Source: Sphingobacteruim zhuxiongii | GTDB lineage: Bacteria > Bacteroidota > Bacteroidia > Sphingobacteriales > Sphingobacteriaceae | NCBI RefSeq assembly: GCF_009557615.1 | Contig: NZ_CP045652.1 | Span: 1,984,001 to 2,048,000 of the forward strand | Reading direction: 5' to 3' | DNA length: 64,000 nucleotides | In this document: positions 9,692-17,890 of the stretch, in pieces | Numbering within the stretch: the stretch's first letter is position 1 | Layout of the letters: every line of letters begins with the position of its first letter | The notes under the pieces: model-generated | The model's database searches: none | What the model saw: only the letters and a program-made list of their open reading frames with translations | What the model was told of the DNA's origin: nothing | Translations under genes and position numbers: made by a program

Positions 9692-11353
9692 ATGCAATTT
9701 AACGGTTTTCAAAAAATTAAAAGGGTAGGTCAGATCTTGAAGATCCTATCGAAACATGGTTTTGATGAGATTATTTCGCGTTCAAATATTGATCGATTAC
9801 TTCCAGATAGCTTTTTATTTTGGAACAATCATGCGAAGAAGATCTTTGAGGACGATTTTAATACGCGTATCCGTATGGCAATCGAAGAGCTCGGGCCGAC
9901 GTTTGTGAAGCTTGGGCAATTATTGAGTAATCGTCCGGATATTATTCCAAAGGATTTGCAAGAGGAGCTTGTCAAGTTGCAGGATGATGTGATGCAAAGC
10001 CCGATTGATTTGCGTGCGGTATTGGCTTCGGAATTGGAGATCGATTTGGATGCTCATTTTTCGGAGATCAATGTGGTTCCTATCGCTTCGGCGTCCATAG
10101 CACAAGTGTATAAAGCGAAATTGATCAATGGCCAAGATGTTGCACTGAAAGTTAAACGTGCGGGAATTGATGAGGTTATTCGTGCAGATTTGGACTTTAT
10201 CAAGGATCTGGTGCAGCTTCTACAGCGCAAATATGAGGTTATTTACAAGATGAATCTCTATCAGATCGTGCTTTCCTTTGAAAGTTCATTATTAAATGAG
10301 CTTTCATTCACCAATGAATTGAATAATATCGAGCGCTTTCGTCGGAATTTTGCCTTGAATAATGATGTTTATGTTCCGAAAGTGCACCGTCAGTACAGTA
10401 CCGACAGGGTTTTATGTCTTGAATTTATTGAGGGGGTTAAAGTTAATGATCTGGAAGGCTTTAAGCGATATGGCTTGTATACGAAGTCTGTTCTTCAAAA
10501 TGTTTTAGATCTTTACTTGGAGCAAGTGCTGATGCATGGTTTCTTCCATGCGGATCCTCATCCTGGAAATGTCTTGGTTAATAAACGAGGGCAGGTGGTT
10601 TTTCTAGATTTTGGGGCTATGGGCTTTATGATTGCGCAGGATCGGAATATCATTGAGGCGATGGTGCTAGACTTCTTAGCGAATGATGCGAAAAGCTTGA
10701 TTAAGAATATTAAGAAGTTAGCAGTCGTGCACCATATTGAAGATGAACGTCGCTTGGAGCGGGATGCTTACGAGATTTTTGAAATGATTAAGCAAAATGC
10801 GTTAGATGATATCGATATCTCGGTTATGCTCCAAAAGTTAAATATTGTTTTGCAGAGCAATCATATCTTACTTCCCGATTTCGTGTACATATTACTTCGC
10901 GGCGTTTCTATATTAGAGGGTACCGGTCGGCAGTTGGATGCGGAGCTTAATGTCCCGGAGAGTATTGAGCCATTTGCGAAAAAGATTGCCCAAGAGAAGC
11001 TTTCCGCGGAGTATTTAATACAACAATTAAAAGAGAAGGCGAAGTTTGCGAAAGACGTGTTGACGGAAGTGCCTGTTGATCTTTTAGAGCTTCTAGAGAA
11101 AGTTAAAAACGACAAGGTGACTTTAAATCATAAGATGCAAGATTTTGATAATCTGCAGCTTATTTTACATCGAATGGGGAATAAGTTTCTATTATCAATT
11201 CTAGCGATGACCTTTGGTGTAGGGGCGAGCATTATGGCGCATGGTAGGGTTGGTTATTTGGTTTGGGGCATTCCTGTCTTGTCTTGGTTTGGCTTTATTG
11301 CAAGTTTCATCATTTGCTTTGCCTTGCTAAACCACCTTTATAAGAGTAAATAG
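9692..11353 (+). CDS. ABC1/AarF/UbiB family atypical kinase
   Basis: The 553-residue protein carries the UbiB family signatures: KLGQ (K73-Q76, the KxGQ motif that replaces the usual kinase nucleotide loop), the alanine-containing loop ASASIAQVYKA (about 127-137), FHADPHPGN (about 288-296, catalytic loop) and DFG (about 305-307, metal binding). Two hydrophobic C-terminal helices (about 495-550) anchor it in the membrane, as in UbiB. The family supports quinone biosynthesis or lipid handling by an ATPase activity. Bacteroidota make menaquinone, so a role in quinone or isoprenoid supply is inference. It is a single gene with a terminator directly after it. Confidence 0.93.
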   Translation: MQFNGFQKIKRVGQILKILSKHGFDEIISRSNIDRLLPDSFLFWNNHAKKIFEDDFNTRIRMAIEELGPTFVKLGQLLSNRPDIIPKDLQEELVKLQDDVMQSPIDLRAVLASELEIDLDAHFSEINVVPIASASIAQVYKAKLINGQDVALKVKRAGIDEVIRADLDFIKDLVQLLQRKYEVIYKMNLYQIVLSFESSLLNELSFTNELNNIERFRRNFALNNDVYVPKVHRQYSTDRVLCLEFIEGVKVNDLEGFKRYGLYTKSVLQNVLDLYLEQVLMHGFFHADPHPGNVLVNKRGQVVFLDFGAMGFMIAQDRNIIEAMVLDFLANDAKSLIKNIKKLAVVHHIEDERRLERDAYEIFEMIKQNALDDIDISVMLQKLNIVLQSNHILLPDFVYILLRGVSILEGTGRQLDAELNVPESIEPFAKKIAQEKLSAEYLIQQLKEKAKFAKDVLTEVPVDLLELLEKVKNDKVTLNHKMQDFDNLQLILHRMGNKFLLSILAMTFGVGASIMAHGRVGYLVWGIPVLSWFGFIASFIICFALLNHLYKSK

Positions 11354-11368
11354 TGACATAGCTATAAA

Positions 11369-11403
11369 ACAAGATAAGACAGCCAATTGCTGTCTTATCT
11401 TGT
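11369..11403. terminator. Bidirectional intrinsic terminator
   Basis: A perfect 15-bp inverted repeat (ACAAGATAAGACAGC / GCTGTCTTATCTTGT) around a CAATT loop lies between the convergent AarF-like and DUF3078 genes. The position and symmetry suit a terminator used from both sides, although the T-tract is short on either strand. Confidence 0.8.
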
Positions 11404-11425
11404 TTCTGGTCGTTTTATTTTAAAA

Positions 11426-12316
11426 CTAGAATTTATAAGTTACGCCAGCACCGAGTACTTGTCTAACTTGTAAACCTGGCCCTTTTGTTCCATCGCTTTT
11501 AGGAACATCGATATTGTCATCATAGATTAATTGCGCTGCGGCATTAACTGAGATAAATTTATTGACCTGCATTTTCAGGTTGGCTGTATAATCTACATCA
11601 ACGTTTTGTGGATCTTGTAGATAGTTTGAATATAGTTTTAGGATATTTTCTAAGGCGATATTCTCCATGATACCCAGTTTGTAATAAGCATCTAGGGAAG
11701 CACCAAATTCATTTCTTGAGAATTTATCGACATCTACATCGTAGAGTCCTCTCAAGCTTTTTGCGCCCACCATAATAAAGCGTGCTGCTGCTGGCGAAAG
11801 GTTAATTCTGAAGTTATCAGACTCCTTATAGGCGATACCTGGACCGAAGCTTAGATATGCTGGAGCGAATGCTTTTGAGATTAAGGTACCTGCATTGTCG
11901 TTATCATACGAATAACCATTTGCAAACTGTGTGTTGAAATTTAGGAAAACAGTATATAGCCATTTTTCTGCTGCTTGATACCCCAATAAACTGTTCAACG
12001 AGAATCGGTCATCGTTTTTTCGCCAATCTGTTTCTTTTTGGAAAGTCTGTCCATAAGCTGCCAATACCTTATTGTCCCAAGACCATTTGTCTTTCTTGTA
12101 GTTGAAGTCATAGTTGAAGATTAGATTTCCAGCCATGGAATTAATTCCTCCGGCAGCCCAATTGGAGAAGGAACTTTGATTAATTAAAAAGGTGTTTTCA
12201 CCTTTAATAGTCCATGTTTTTGTGGTATCCACGGCAGCTGTCTCCGTTTCTTGCGCGGAAACATTTAATGTGAATACGGTTGCGATCGTTAGTGTTGCAA
12301 GTTTTAAAAGATTCAT
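11426..12316 (-). CDS. DUF3078 family outer-membrane beta-barrel protein
   Basis: I start it at the ATG at 12316, which opens a signal peptide (MNLLKLATLTIATVFTLNVSAQ). The upstream in-frame extension to 12379 has no signal-peptide character. After cleavage the protein shows the DUF3078 pattern WTIKGENTFLINQSSFSNWAAGGINSMAG, then alternating strands typical of a beta-barrel and a C-terminal aromatic residue (GAGVTYKF), which is the usual outer-membrane insertion signal. The length (296 aa) is normal for the family. Function is unknown. It is transcribed alone towards the AarF-like gene and shares its terminator. Confidence 0.85.
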   Translation of the reverse strand: MNLLKLATLTIATVFTLNVSAQETETAAVDTTKTWTIKGENTFLINQSSFSNWAAGGINSMAGNLIFNYDFNYKKDKWSWDNKVLAAYGQTFQKETDWRKNDDRFSLNSLLGYQAAEKWLYTVFLNFNTQFANGYSYDNDNAGTLISKAFAPAYLSFGPGIAYKESDNFRINLSPAAARFIMVGAKSLRGLYDVDVDKFSRNEFGASLDAYYKLGIMENIALENILKLYSNYLQDPQNVDVDYTANLKMQVNKFISVNAAAQLIYDDNIDVPKSDGTKGPGLQVRQVLGAGVTYKF

Positions 12317-12799
12317 ATATATGACGTTAGCTTTTATTAATTGAGGGCAAAAATAGGGAATGGACGTTTTTCTTGACAAGCAGATTTATTTTAATGTTGT
12401 AACATTAGTTATTTGGTTCATTTAAATTTTATTTTAAAATGTATTGATATGCAGTGTTTTATATTGGTTTTTAGTCTTGAGTTCTTACTGATAGAAAGCA
12501 GACTTTATTGAGTTTCGCATGTAACTTTTTGTACTTTTTACAATAAATCTGCTTAAAATACCGTTGCGTTCGACCTAATTCCTGTTATAAATGCTTTATA
12601 CTGTGACAAATTGCCCTCATTTCGATGCTGCTCAAAATTGGTTAATGTTCGATGTAGTGTTATGATGAAATATAAACTAATACTTAGCTAATTCTGAGTT
12701 TACCGACTTTAAAGGTTGTTTTAAAGAAAAAACGTCGTTTATGAACAGTGAACCTGTTTAATTCTGTGTTAAGGGTAGGTTTTAATGGTTTTCTATGGC
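12317..12799. other. Long intergenic region upstream of the exopolysaccharide locus
   Basis: This AT-rich stretch separates the divergent DUF3078 gene and the exopolysaccharide operon. I see no gene or structured RNA in it. A long untranslated or regulatory region is common before Bacteroidota capsule loci, but I see no invertible-promoter repeats here. Confidence 0.45.
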
Positions 12800-12830
12800 T
12801 TGTCGGTCGTTCACTACAAATATATTTTTG
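12800..12830 (+). promoter_or_regulatory. Putative Bacteroidota-type promoter of the exopolysaccharide operon
   Basis: TTG at 12800-12802 and TATTTTTG at 12823-12830 are 20 bp apart. This matches the Bacteroidota primary-sigma consensus (TTG near -33 and TAnnTTTG near -7). Transcription would begin near 12836. It is the only good match I see in this spacer and sits directly ahead of the first gene of the locus. Chance matches are possible in AT-rich DNA. Confidence 0.55.
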
Positions 12831-13022
12831 CGGGGTTCAATCTAGAAATATAGCCTTGTTGAAAGCTTATTTTTGCTGCACAGATGGAAAATATTCAGCT
12901 TAACGATTGAATCGGAAGGTGTTTTTCAAGATCACTATCAGGAGAAACAGGATTCGAATTTGTCTGATACTAAATCAAACGAACAATTCGCACAAAGCAT
13001 TAATTACTTAAAAGAGGAAATT

Positions 13023-14150
13023 TTGAAATTATTAGTTGTATTCATCCCTTTCATAATTGCTATCATGATTAATAGGGCCTTTATACCTTTTATCATGTTA
13101 GTGACTTATAAGAAGCGACTATTCGATCCTATTGATGAGCGGAAGATTCATCGTCGAATAATTCCACGCTTGGGAGGCGTTTCTTTTGCTCCGGTGCAGT
13201 GTTTACTGCTGGTGATTACCATGACTTTAGTGTTTAAGGCGAATCTAGTCAACATTGATGTACAATCTTGGGCTTTCTTATCTCATTTTATGATGCTCGT
13301 CTGTGGATTGGTAATTTTATCGATGGTAGGTATTGGTGATGATTTAATTGGTGTTAATTATAAATGGAAATTTGTAACTCAAATTTTAGTTGCGTCTTTA
13401 CTTCCTCTTTCTGGATTATGGATTAACGACTTGTACGGTTTAGGCTTTATTGTGAAAATACCATTTTGGATCGGTATGCCACTTACTGTGTTTGTAATCG
13501 TTTTGATTATCAATGCTATCAATTTGATTGATGGCTTAGATGGACTTTGTTCTGGCTTAGTCGGTGTCAGCTGTCTTGTATTGGGCTCCTTGTTTGTTTT
13601 TTACGGCGCTTGGGTTCATGCCTTATTTGCTTTTATTACGCTAGGGGTGCTCATTCCATTCTTCTACTACAATGTTTTTGGGACGAAGAAGCGTAGACGT
13701 CAAATCTTTATGGGGGATACGGGCAGTATGACTTTGGGTTTTTCAGTGGCGTTTCTTGCGATTAGTTTAGCGATGAACAATCAATACATCAAGCCTTTTT
13801 CTGAAGGAGCGCTTGTTGTTGCCTTCTCTACATTAATCATCCCAGTATTTGATGTAGCGCGTGTTATGCTTGTTCGTTGGAGACTTGGCAACCCAATATT
13901 TAAACCTGATCGTAATCATTTACACCATAAATTCCTACGTGCCGGTATGACGCACCGTACGGCAATGATTTCCATTATTGGATTAGCACTTTTCTTTAGT
14001 ATATTTAATATTGTATTGGTTGAGTATGTCAATAATAACGCTGTTTTTATACTTGATATAGTTATGTGGGTTGTTTTCCACCTAATTTTTAACCGATTGG
14101 AAAAGCGTAAAGTCATTGAGCGAGTTCAGCTTTATATAAATTTATTATAA
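13023..14150 (+). CDS. MraY/WecA-like polyprenyl-phosphate sugar-1-phosphate transferase
   Basis: This integral-membrane enzyme starts a lipid-linked glycan by moving a sugar-1-phosphate (usually an N-acetylhexosamine) from UDP to undecaprenyl phosphate. Visible motifs are DERKIHRR (about 38-45), GIGDD (about 103-107), NAINLIDGLDG (about 164-174), MGDTG (about 230-234) and HLHH (about 299-302), with about ten membrane segments. There is no ATG before the first membrane helix. I choose the TTG at 13023, which has GAGG five bases upstream and yields MKLLVVFIPF. The frame also opens at a TTG at 12873, which would add 50 polar residues, and an ATG at 13065 would cut into the first helix. First gene of the exopolysaccharide locus. 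Confidence 0.85.
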   Translation: MKLLVVFIPFIIAIMINRAFIPFIMLVTYKKRLFDPIDERKIHRRIIPRLGGVSFAPVQCLLLVITMTLVFKANLVNIDVQSWAFLSHFMMLVCGLVILSMVGIGDDLIGVNYKWKFVTQILVASLLPLSGLWINDLYGLGFIVKIPFWIGMPLTVFVIVLIINAINLIDGLDGLCSGLVGVSCLVLGSLFVFYGAWVHALFAFITLGVLIPFFYYNVFGTKKRRRQIFMGDTGSMTLGFSVAFLAISLAMNNQYIKPFSEGALVVAFSTLIIPVFDVARVMLVRWRLGNPIFKPDRNHLHHKFLRAGMTHRTAMISIIGLALFFSIFNIVLVEYVNNNAVFILDIVMWVVFHLIFNRLEKRKVIERVQLYINLL

Positions 14151-14156
14151 CTTAAA

Positions 14157-15116
14157 ATGAATATATCTATTATTGGAGGTTCTGGATTTGTTGGAACTCA
14201 ACTTATCGCATTACTCCGAAAATCAGCTAATCTACAGATAAAGAATATTGATAAACAAGCTAGTGCTACTTTTCCTGAATTAACGAGTATTGCAAATGTA
14301 TTAGATACTGATGCGTTAAAGCGGGAGTTAGTGGGTGCTGATCTAGTTATATTATTGGCGGCTGAGCATAGAGATGATGTAACGCCAACAAGCTTGTATT
14401 ACGACGTGAATGTACAGGGCATGCGCAATACGTTAGAAGCTATGCAACATAATGGGGTTAGTCGTTTGATTTTCACGAGTTCGGTGGCTGTATATGGCCT
14501 TGATAAGCCTAATCCTACAGAAGACTCAGCGAAAGAGCCGTTCAATCACTATGGTATTAGCAAATGGGAAGCGGAGAAAGTATTGGATGCCTGGGCTAAA
14601 GATCATGAGGATTGGAATATTAATATTATTCGTCCGACGGTTATTTTTGGTGAAGGTAATCGAGGTAACGTTTTTAACTTGCTTAATCAAATTGCAACAG
14701 GCAAGTTTATGATGATTGGTAAAGGAAATAATCAGAAGTCTATGTCTTACGTAGGGAATATTATTGCTTTTATTCAATTTGTATTATTAGAGAAGCAAAC
14801 CGGTTATAATATTTATAATTACGTTGACAAGCCTGATTTCACGACAAATGACCTAGTTTACCATACTGGTGAGATCCTAGGGAAAGAGATACCTACAGTG
14901 CATATTCCATATTGGTTAGGTATGATGGGCGGTTATGGATTTGATGTACTGGCGTTTATTACAAGGAAGAAGTTGAATATCAGTTCCGTTCGTGTGAAGA
15001 AATTCTGTGCGGTTACAAAATATGATTCTACGAAAGCAATGTCTTCAGGTTTTGTACCTCCTTATTCTTTGGAAGAGGGCTTGCATCGTATGTTGAAGGC
15101 AGAGTTTGGGAAGTAA
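14157..15116 (+). CDS. NAD(P)-dependent sugar epimerase/dehydratase/reductase (extended SDR)
   Basis: The 319-residue protein begins with the Rossmann motif GGSGFVG (7-13), has SSVAVYG (catalytic Ser region), YGISKWEAEK (the YxxxK pair, about 131-135), and an RPTVIFGEGNRGN segment typical of nucleotide-sugar SDRs. It directly follows the WecA-like gene. The same neighbour pair is known in Pseudomonas (WbpV/WbpL), where the SDR reduces a UDP-4-keto-6-deoxy-HexNAc before transfer. That makes a C4-reductase role attractive, but the needed 4,6-dehydratase (WbpM type) is not in the window, so this is inference. Epimerase activity is the alternative. Confidence 0.82.
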   Translation: MNISIIGGSGFVGTQLIALLRKSANLQIKNIDKQASATFPELTSIANVLDTDALKRELVGADLVILLAAEHRDDVTPTSLYYDVNVQGMRNTLEAMQHNGVSRLIFTSSVAVYGLDKPNPTEDSAKEPFNHYGISKWEAEKVLDAWAKDHEDWNINIIRPTVIFGEGNRGNVFNLLNQIATGKFMMIGKGNNQKSMSYVGNIIAFIQFVLLEKQTGYNIYNYVDKPDFTTNDLVYHTGEILGKEIPTVHIPYWLGMMGGYGFDVLAFITRKKLNISSVRVKKFCAVTKYDSTKAMSSGFVPPYSLEEGLHRMLKAEFGK

Positions 15117-15251
15117 AGAATTCGTGTTTTTATATGTGTAGTTCTTTAAAAATTAAGTTTTATTTGTTTTAGTTTGTTGATGAGGTATTGTTGTTCTTTT
15201 TGTATTGTTTACGAAATTGTTAATTATAATACCCAATCTTAAATTCAATAA

Positions 15252-16778
15252 ATGAGTTCGAAGTCCGCCCAGATAACAAATAATGCCTTTAGTCTGTATA
15301 TAAGGATGCTAATTACATTAGCAGTAAGTTTATATACGTCTAGAGTTGTGTTAAATGAGTTAGGAATATCTGATTTTGGGGTTTATAATGCTGTTGCGGG
15401 CGTGGTTAGTATGTTTGCTTTTGTAAACAACGCGATGGCTGGGGCAACGAGTCGATTCCTATCATTTGATCTAGGAAAAGAGGACTATCATGTCTTGTCA
15501 AAAACGTTCAATCTGAGTGTCTCGATACACTTAATAATTGCTGGATCGATATTAATTCTTGGAGAAACAATAGGTCTTTGGTTCGTTGCGAATAAACTGG
15601 TTATTCCAGCGGATCGTATGGAGTCGGCACTATGGGTTTATCATTTTTCTATAGTAGCAGCAGTTATTGGGTTTTTAACTGTTCCTTATTTGGCGATAAT
15701 TAATGCCTATGAAAAAATGAAAATTTATTCAATGGTGTCAATTATCGAAGTTGTTCTCAGGTTATTGATTGTATTATTACTACCCTTTATCAAGTACGAT
15801 AAATTAAAGACTTATGCTATTCTATCTAGTTTTATTTCAATTTTAGTTTTTGTCATCTTTTATGTTGTTTGTTTTCGATTGTTCCGAGAAACTCGTATCA
15901 AAAGGTTAATTTGGGATTCTGTTTTATTTAAACGAATGGCCGTTTTTGCAGGTTGGGTTATGAATGGCAATTTGGCATTTGTTGCCTATACACAAGGTAT
16001 CAATATTTTACTGAACATATTTTTTGGTCCAGCTGTTAACGCTGCTCGAGGAATAGCACTTCAGGTTCAAAATGCTGTGAATAATTTTTCGCACAATTTT
16101 CAAAAGGCCATGAATCCGCAAATAACAAAGGCATATGCTGTTGGAGAAATTGAACGTATGCATCGGCTTGTATTCTCTAGTTCTAAGATTACGTTTTTTT
16201 TGGTGTTTATGGTTTTTATACCAATATATTTCGAAACAGACTTCATTCTAATGAAATGGCTAAATCAGGTGCCGGAGTATACTAGTATTTTCGTAAAATT
16301 AACGATGATTATTAGCGTAATTTCCAGCCTTAGTTATTCGTTGGTAGTTTCAATTCATGCTAATGGTAATATTAGGAAATTCCAACTTTGGGAGGGGGGA
16401 ATTTTATTATTAATTATTCCAATTTCTTACGTTTTATTAAAAAGTGGTTTTGGTCCAACATCAACGTTAATAGTTCATCTAATAATAAGTATACTGGTAC
16501 AAATAGTACGCGTATTGATTGTTAGTAAGGCGGTTGAATTCTCCAATCTTACCTATTTCAATAAAGTGTTACTAAAGCTATGTATTACAATTCCGTTTTG
16601 TATGGTTTTTCCATATATAATTTTCCATTATATGGAAGAGGGGTGGATCCGACTTTTATTGCTGAGTGTTGTTTCTTTACTTTCAGTTGGTGGCTTTGGA
16701 TATCTGTTAGGATTGGATCAAACTGAAAAGGAGTTTGTCAACCATTTTTTAACTAAATTTAAGCGTAAGATGGCCTAA
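15252..16778 (+). CDS. Wzx-type polysaccharide flippase (MOP superfamily)
   Basis: The 508-residue, very hydrophobic protein has about 12-14 membrane helices and the Bacteroidota flippase opening NAFSLYIRMLITLAVSLYTSRVVLNELG, with GVYNAVAGVVSMFAFVNNAMAGATSRF following. It would move the lipid-linked repeat unit across the inner membrane. Codon use looks more AT-rich than the flanking housekeeping genes, as is common for exchanged O-unit genes. A 135-bp gap precedes it and a 151-bp gap follows it, both AT-rich and without visible genes, so read-through transcription is assumed. Confidence 0.9.
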   Translation: MSSKSAQITNNAFSLYIRMLITLAVSLYTSRVVLNELGISDFGVYNAVAGVVSMFAFVNNAMAGATSRFLSFDLGKEDYHVLSKTFNLSVSIHLIIAGSILILGETIGLWFVANKLVIPADRMESALWVYHFSIVAAVIGFLTVPYLAIINAYEKMKIYSMVSIIEVVLRLLIVLLLPFIKYDKLKTYAILSSFISILVFVIFYVVCFRLFRETRIKRLIWDSVLFKRMAVFAGWVMNGNLAFVAYTQGINILLNIFFGPAVNAARGIALQVQNAVNNFSHNFQKAMNPQITKAYAVGEIERMHRLVFSSSKITFFLVFMVFIPIYFETDFILMKWLNQVPEYTSIFVKLTMIISVISSLSYSLVVSIHANGNIRKFQLWEGGILLLIIPISYVLLKSGFGPTSTLIVHLIISILVQIVRVLIVSKAVEFSNLTYFNKVLLKLCITIPFCMVFPYIIFHYMEEGWIRLLLLSVVSLLSVGGFGYLLGLDQTEKEFVNHFLTKFKRKMA

Positions 16779-16929
16779 ATAGCCTTGCGATACGAGTTGC
16801 GTTTAAGATAATTCTTTAATTTGGCGACGAAGGGTTGAGCATTGTACAATCCTAATTAAGTTCAGTTTCAAAAAGTTTAACCGAAAAATATTAATTAAGA
16901 TAAAACTGTTATTATCAAGTATCGAGAAA

Positions 16930-17862
16930 ATGAATAAAATTCCAGTTGTTTTTTGCTTTGATGATAATCTAGTTCTGGGTGCAGCTATAGCTATAAATTC
17001 TTTATTATTGAATTCCAATCCGGATACTTTTTATGAGATTTATGTACTGCATGATCAAGATGCTAAATTTCCCAAAACGAATTATTTCGAGCCTTTATTC
17101 GAAAAGTTTTCAAATTTTTCACTTGATTTTATAAATGTAGGCGACGAATTTAAGGATGCTTTTGAAATTCGAGGTATTACGATTGCTGCATATTATAGAT
17201 TGCTCATTCCTAGGTTATTGCCGCAATATGATAAAATAATGTATCATGACGTGGATGTGATATTTCAAGATGATTTGACTGATATATTCTTGAATACCGA
17301 TATGACCAATTATTATATTGCGGGGGTTGTATCTCCAGCATGTCTCGATGAGAAAGTTGCGTCAGATCGTAGGAACATGGGCCTAGATCCATTCAATTAT
17401 ATCCTTTCGGGTAATTTGATTATAAATTCCGCATTAATGTTATCTGACGACATTGTCGATAAATTTAAAGAAGAGGCTAAAAACAAATATTTATTTCAAG
17501 ATCAAGATGTAATAAATATTGTCTGTCGAGGAAAGATTAAACTATTGCCAGTAACATTTTGCAGTACCGTAGGCGCATTTAAATTACTAGCAAATAATGT
17601 CGTTCAAACTATTTATCCACAAGAAGACTTATCATTGATGATAGACAAAGGTATAGTCCATTATAACGGACCGAAGCCTTGGAGTAACCTTTGTCCTAAT
17701 TTTGATATTTGGTGGGAGTATTATCGGAAATCACCTTATTATTCCTCAAAACTTTATTTTGATTTTTTTAATAGGAAAATGGAAGAACATGATCGACTTC
17801 CTTTGTCAAAACGACTTAAGATCCTGTATAGATACTTTCGACATGGAAGAAAAAGCGATTAA
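16930..17862 (+). CDS. Glycosyltransferase family 8 protein
   Basis: The 310-residue protein shows GT8 features: VVFCFDDNLVLGAAIAINSLL near the N-terminus, the metal-binding DxD site in YHDVDVIFQDDL (D107/D109), NSALML later, and the C-terminal HYNGPKPW motif that is typical of the family. GT8 enzymes transfer galactose or glucose from UDP-sugars with retention of configuration. The position between the flippase and the polyol module suggests it adds a side or backbone hexose to the repeat unit. The exact sugar is unknown. Confidence 0.9.
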   Translation: MNKIPVVFCFDDNLVLGAAIAINSLLLNSNPDTFYEIYVLHDQDAKFPKTNYFEPLFEKFSNFSLDFINVGDEFKDAFEIRGITIAAYYRLLIPRLLPQYDKIMYHDVDVIFQDDLTDIFLNTDMTNYYIAGVVSPACLDEKVASDRRNMGLDPFNYILSGNLIINSALMLSDDIVDKFKEEAKNKYLFQDQDVINIVCRGKIKLLPVTFCSTVGAFKLLANNVVQTIYPQEDLSLMIDKGIVHYNGPKPWSNLCPNFDIWWEYYRKSPYYSSKLYFDFFNRKMEEHDRLPLSKRLKILYRYFRHGRKSD

Positions 17863-17890
17863 CGGGCCTTTAATTATATCCTAGATTATT

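Noticed and set aside
12317..12379. N-terminal extension of the DUF3078 protein
   Set aside because: The upstream in-frame residues are not signal-like; the ATG at 12316 starts a clean signal peptide.
12317..12872. Phase-variable invertible promoter ahead of the polysaccharide locus
   Set aside because: I could find no pair of inverted repeats flanking the promoter, and no site-specific recombinase gene is nearby.
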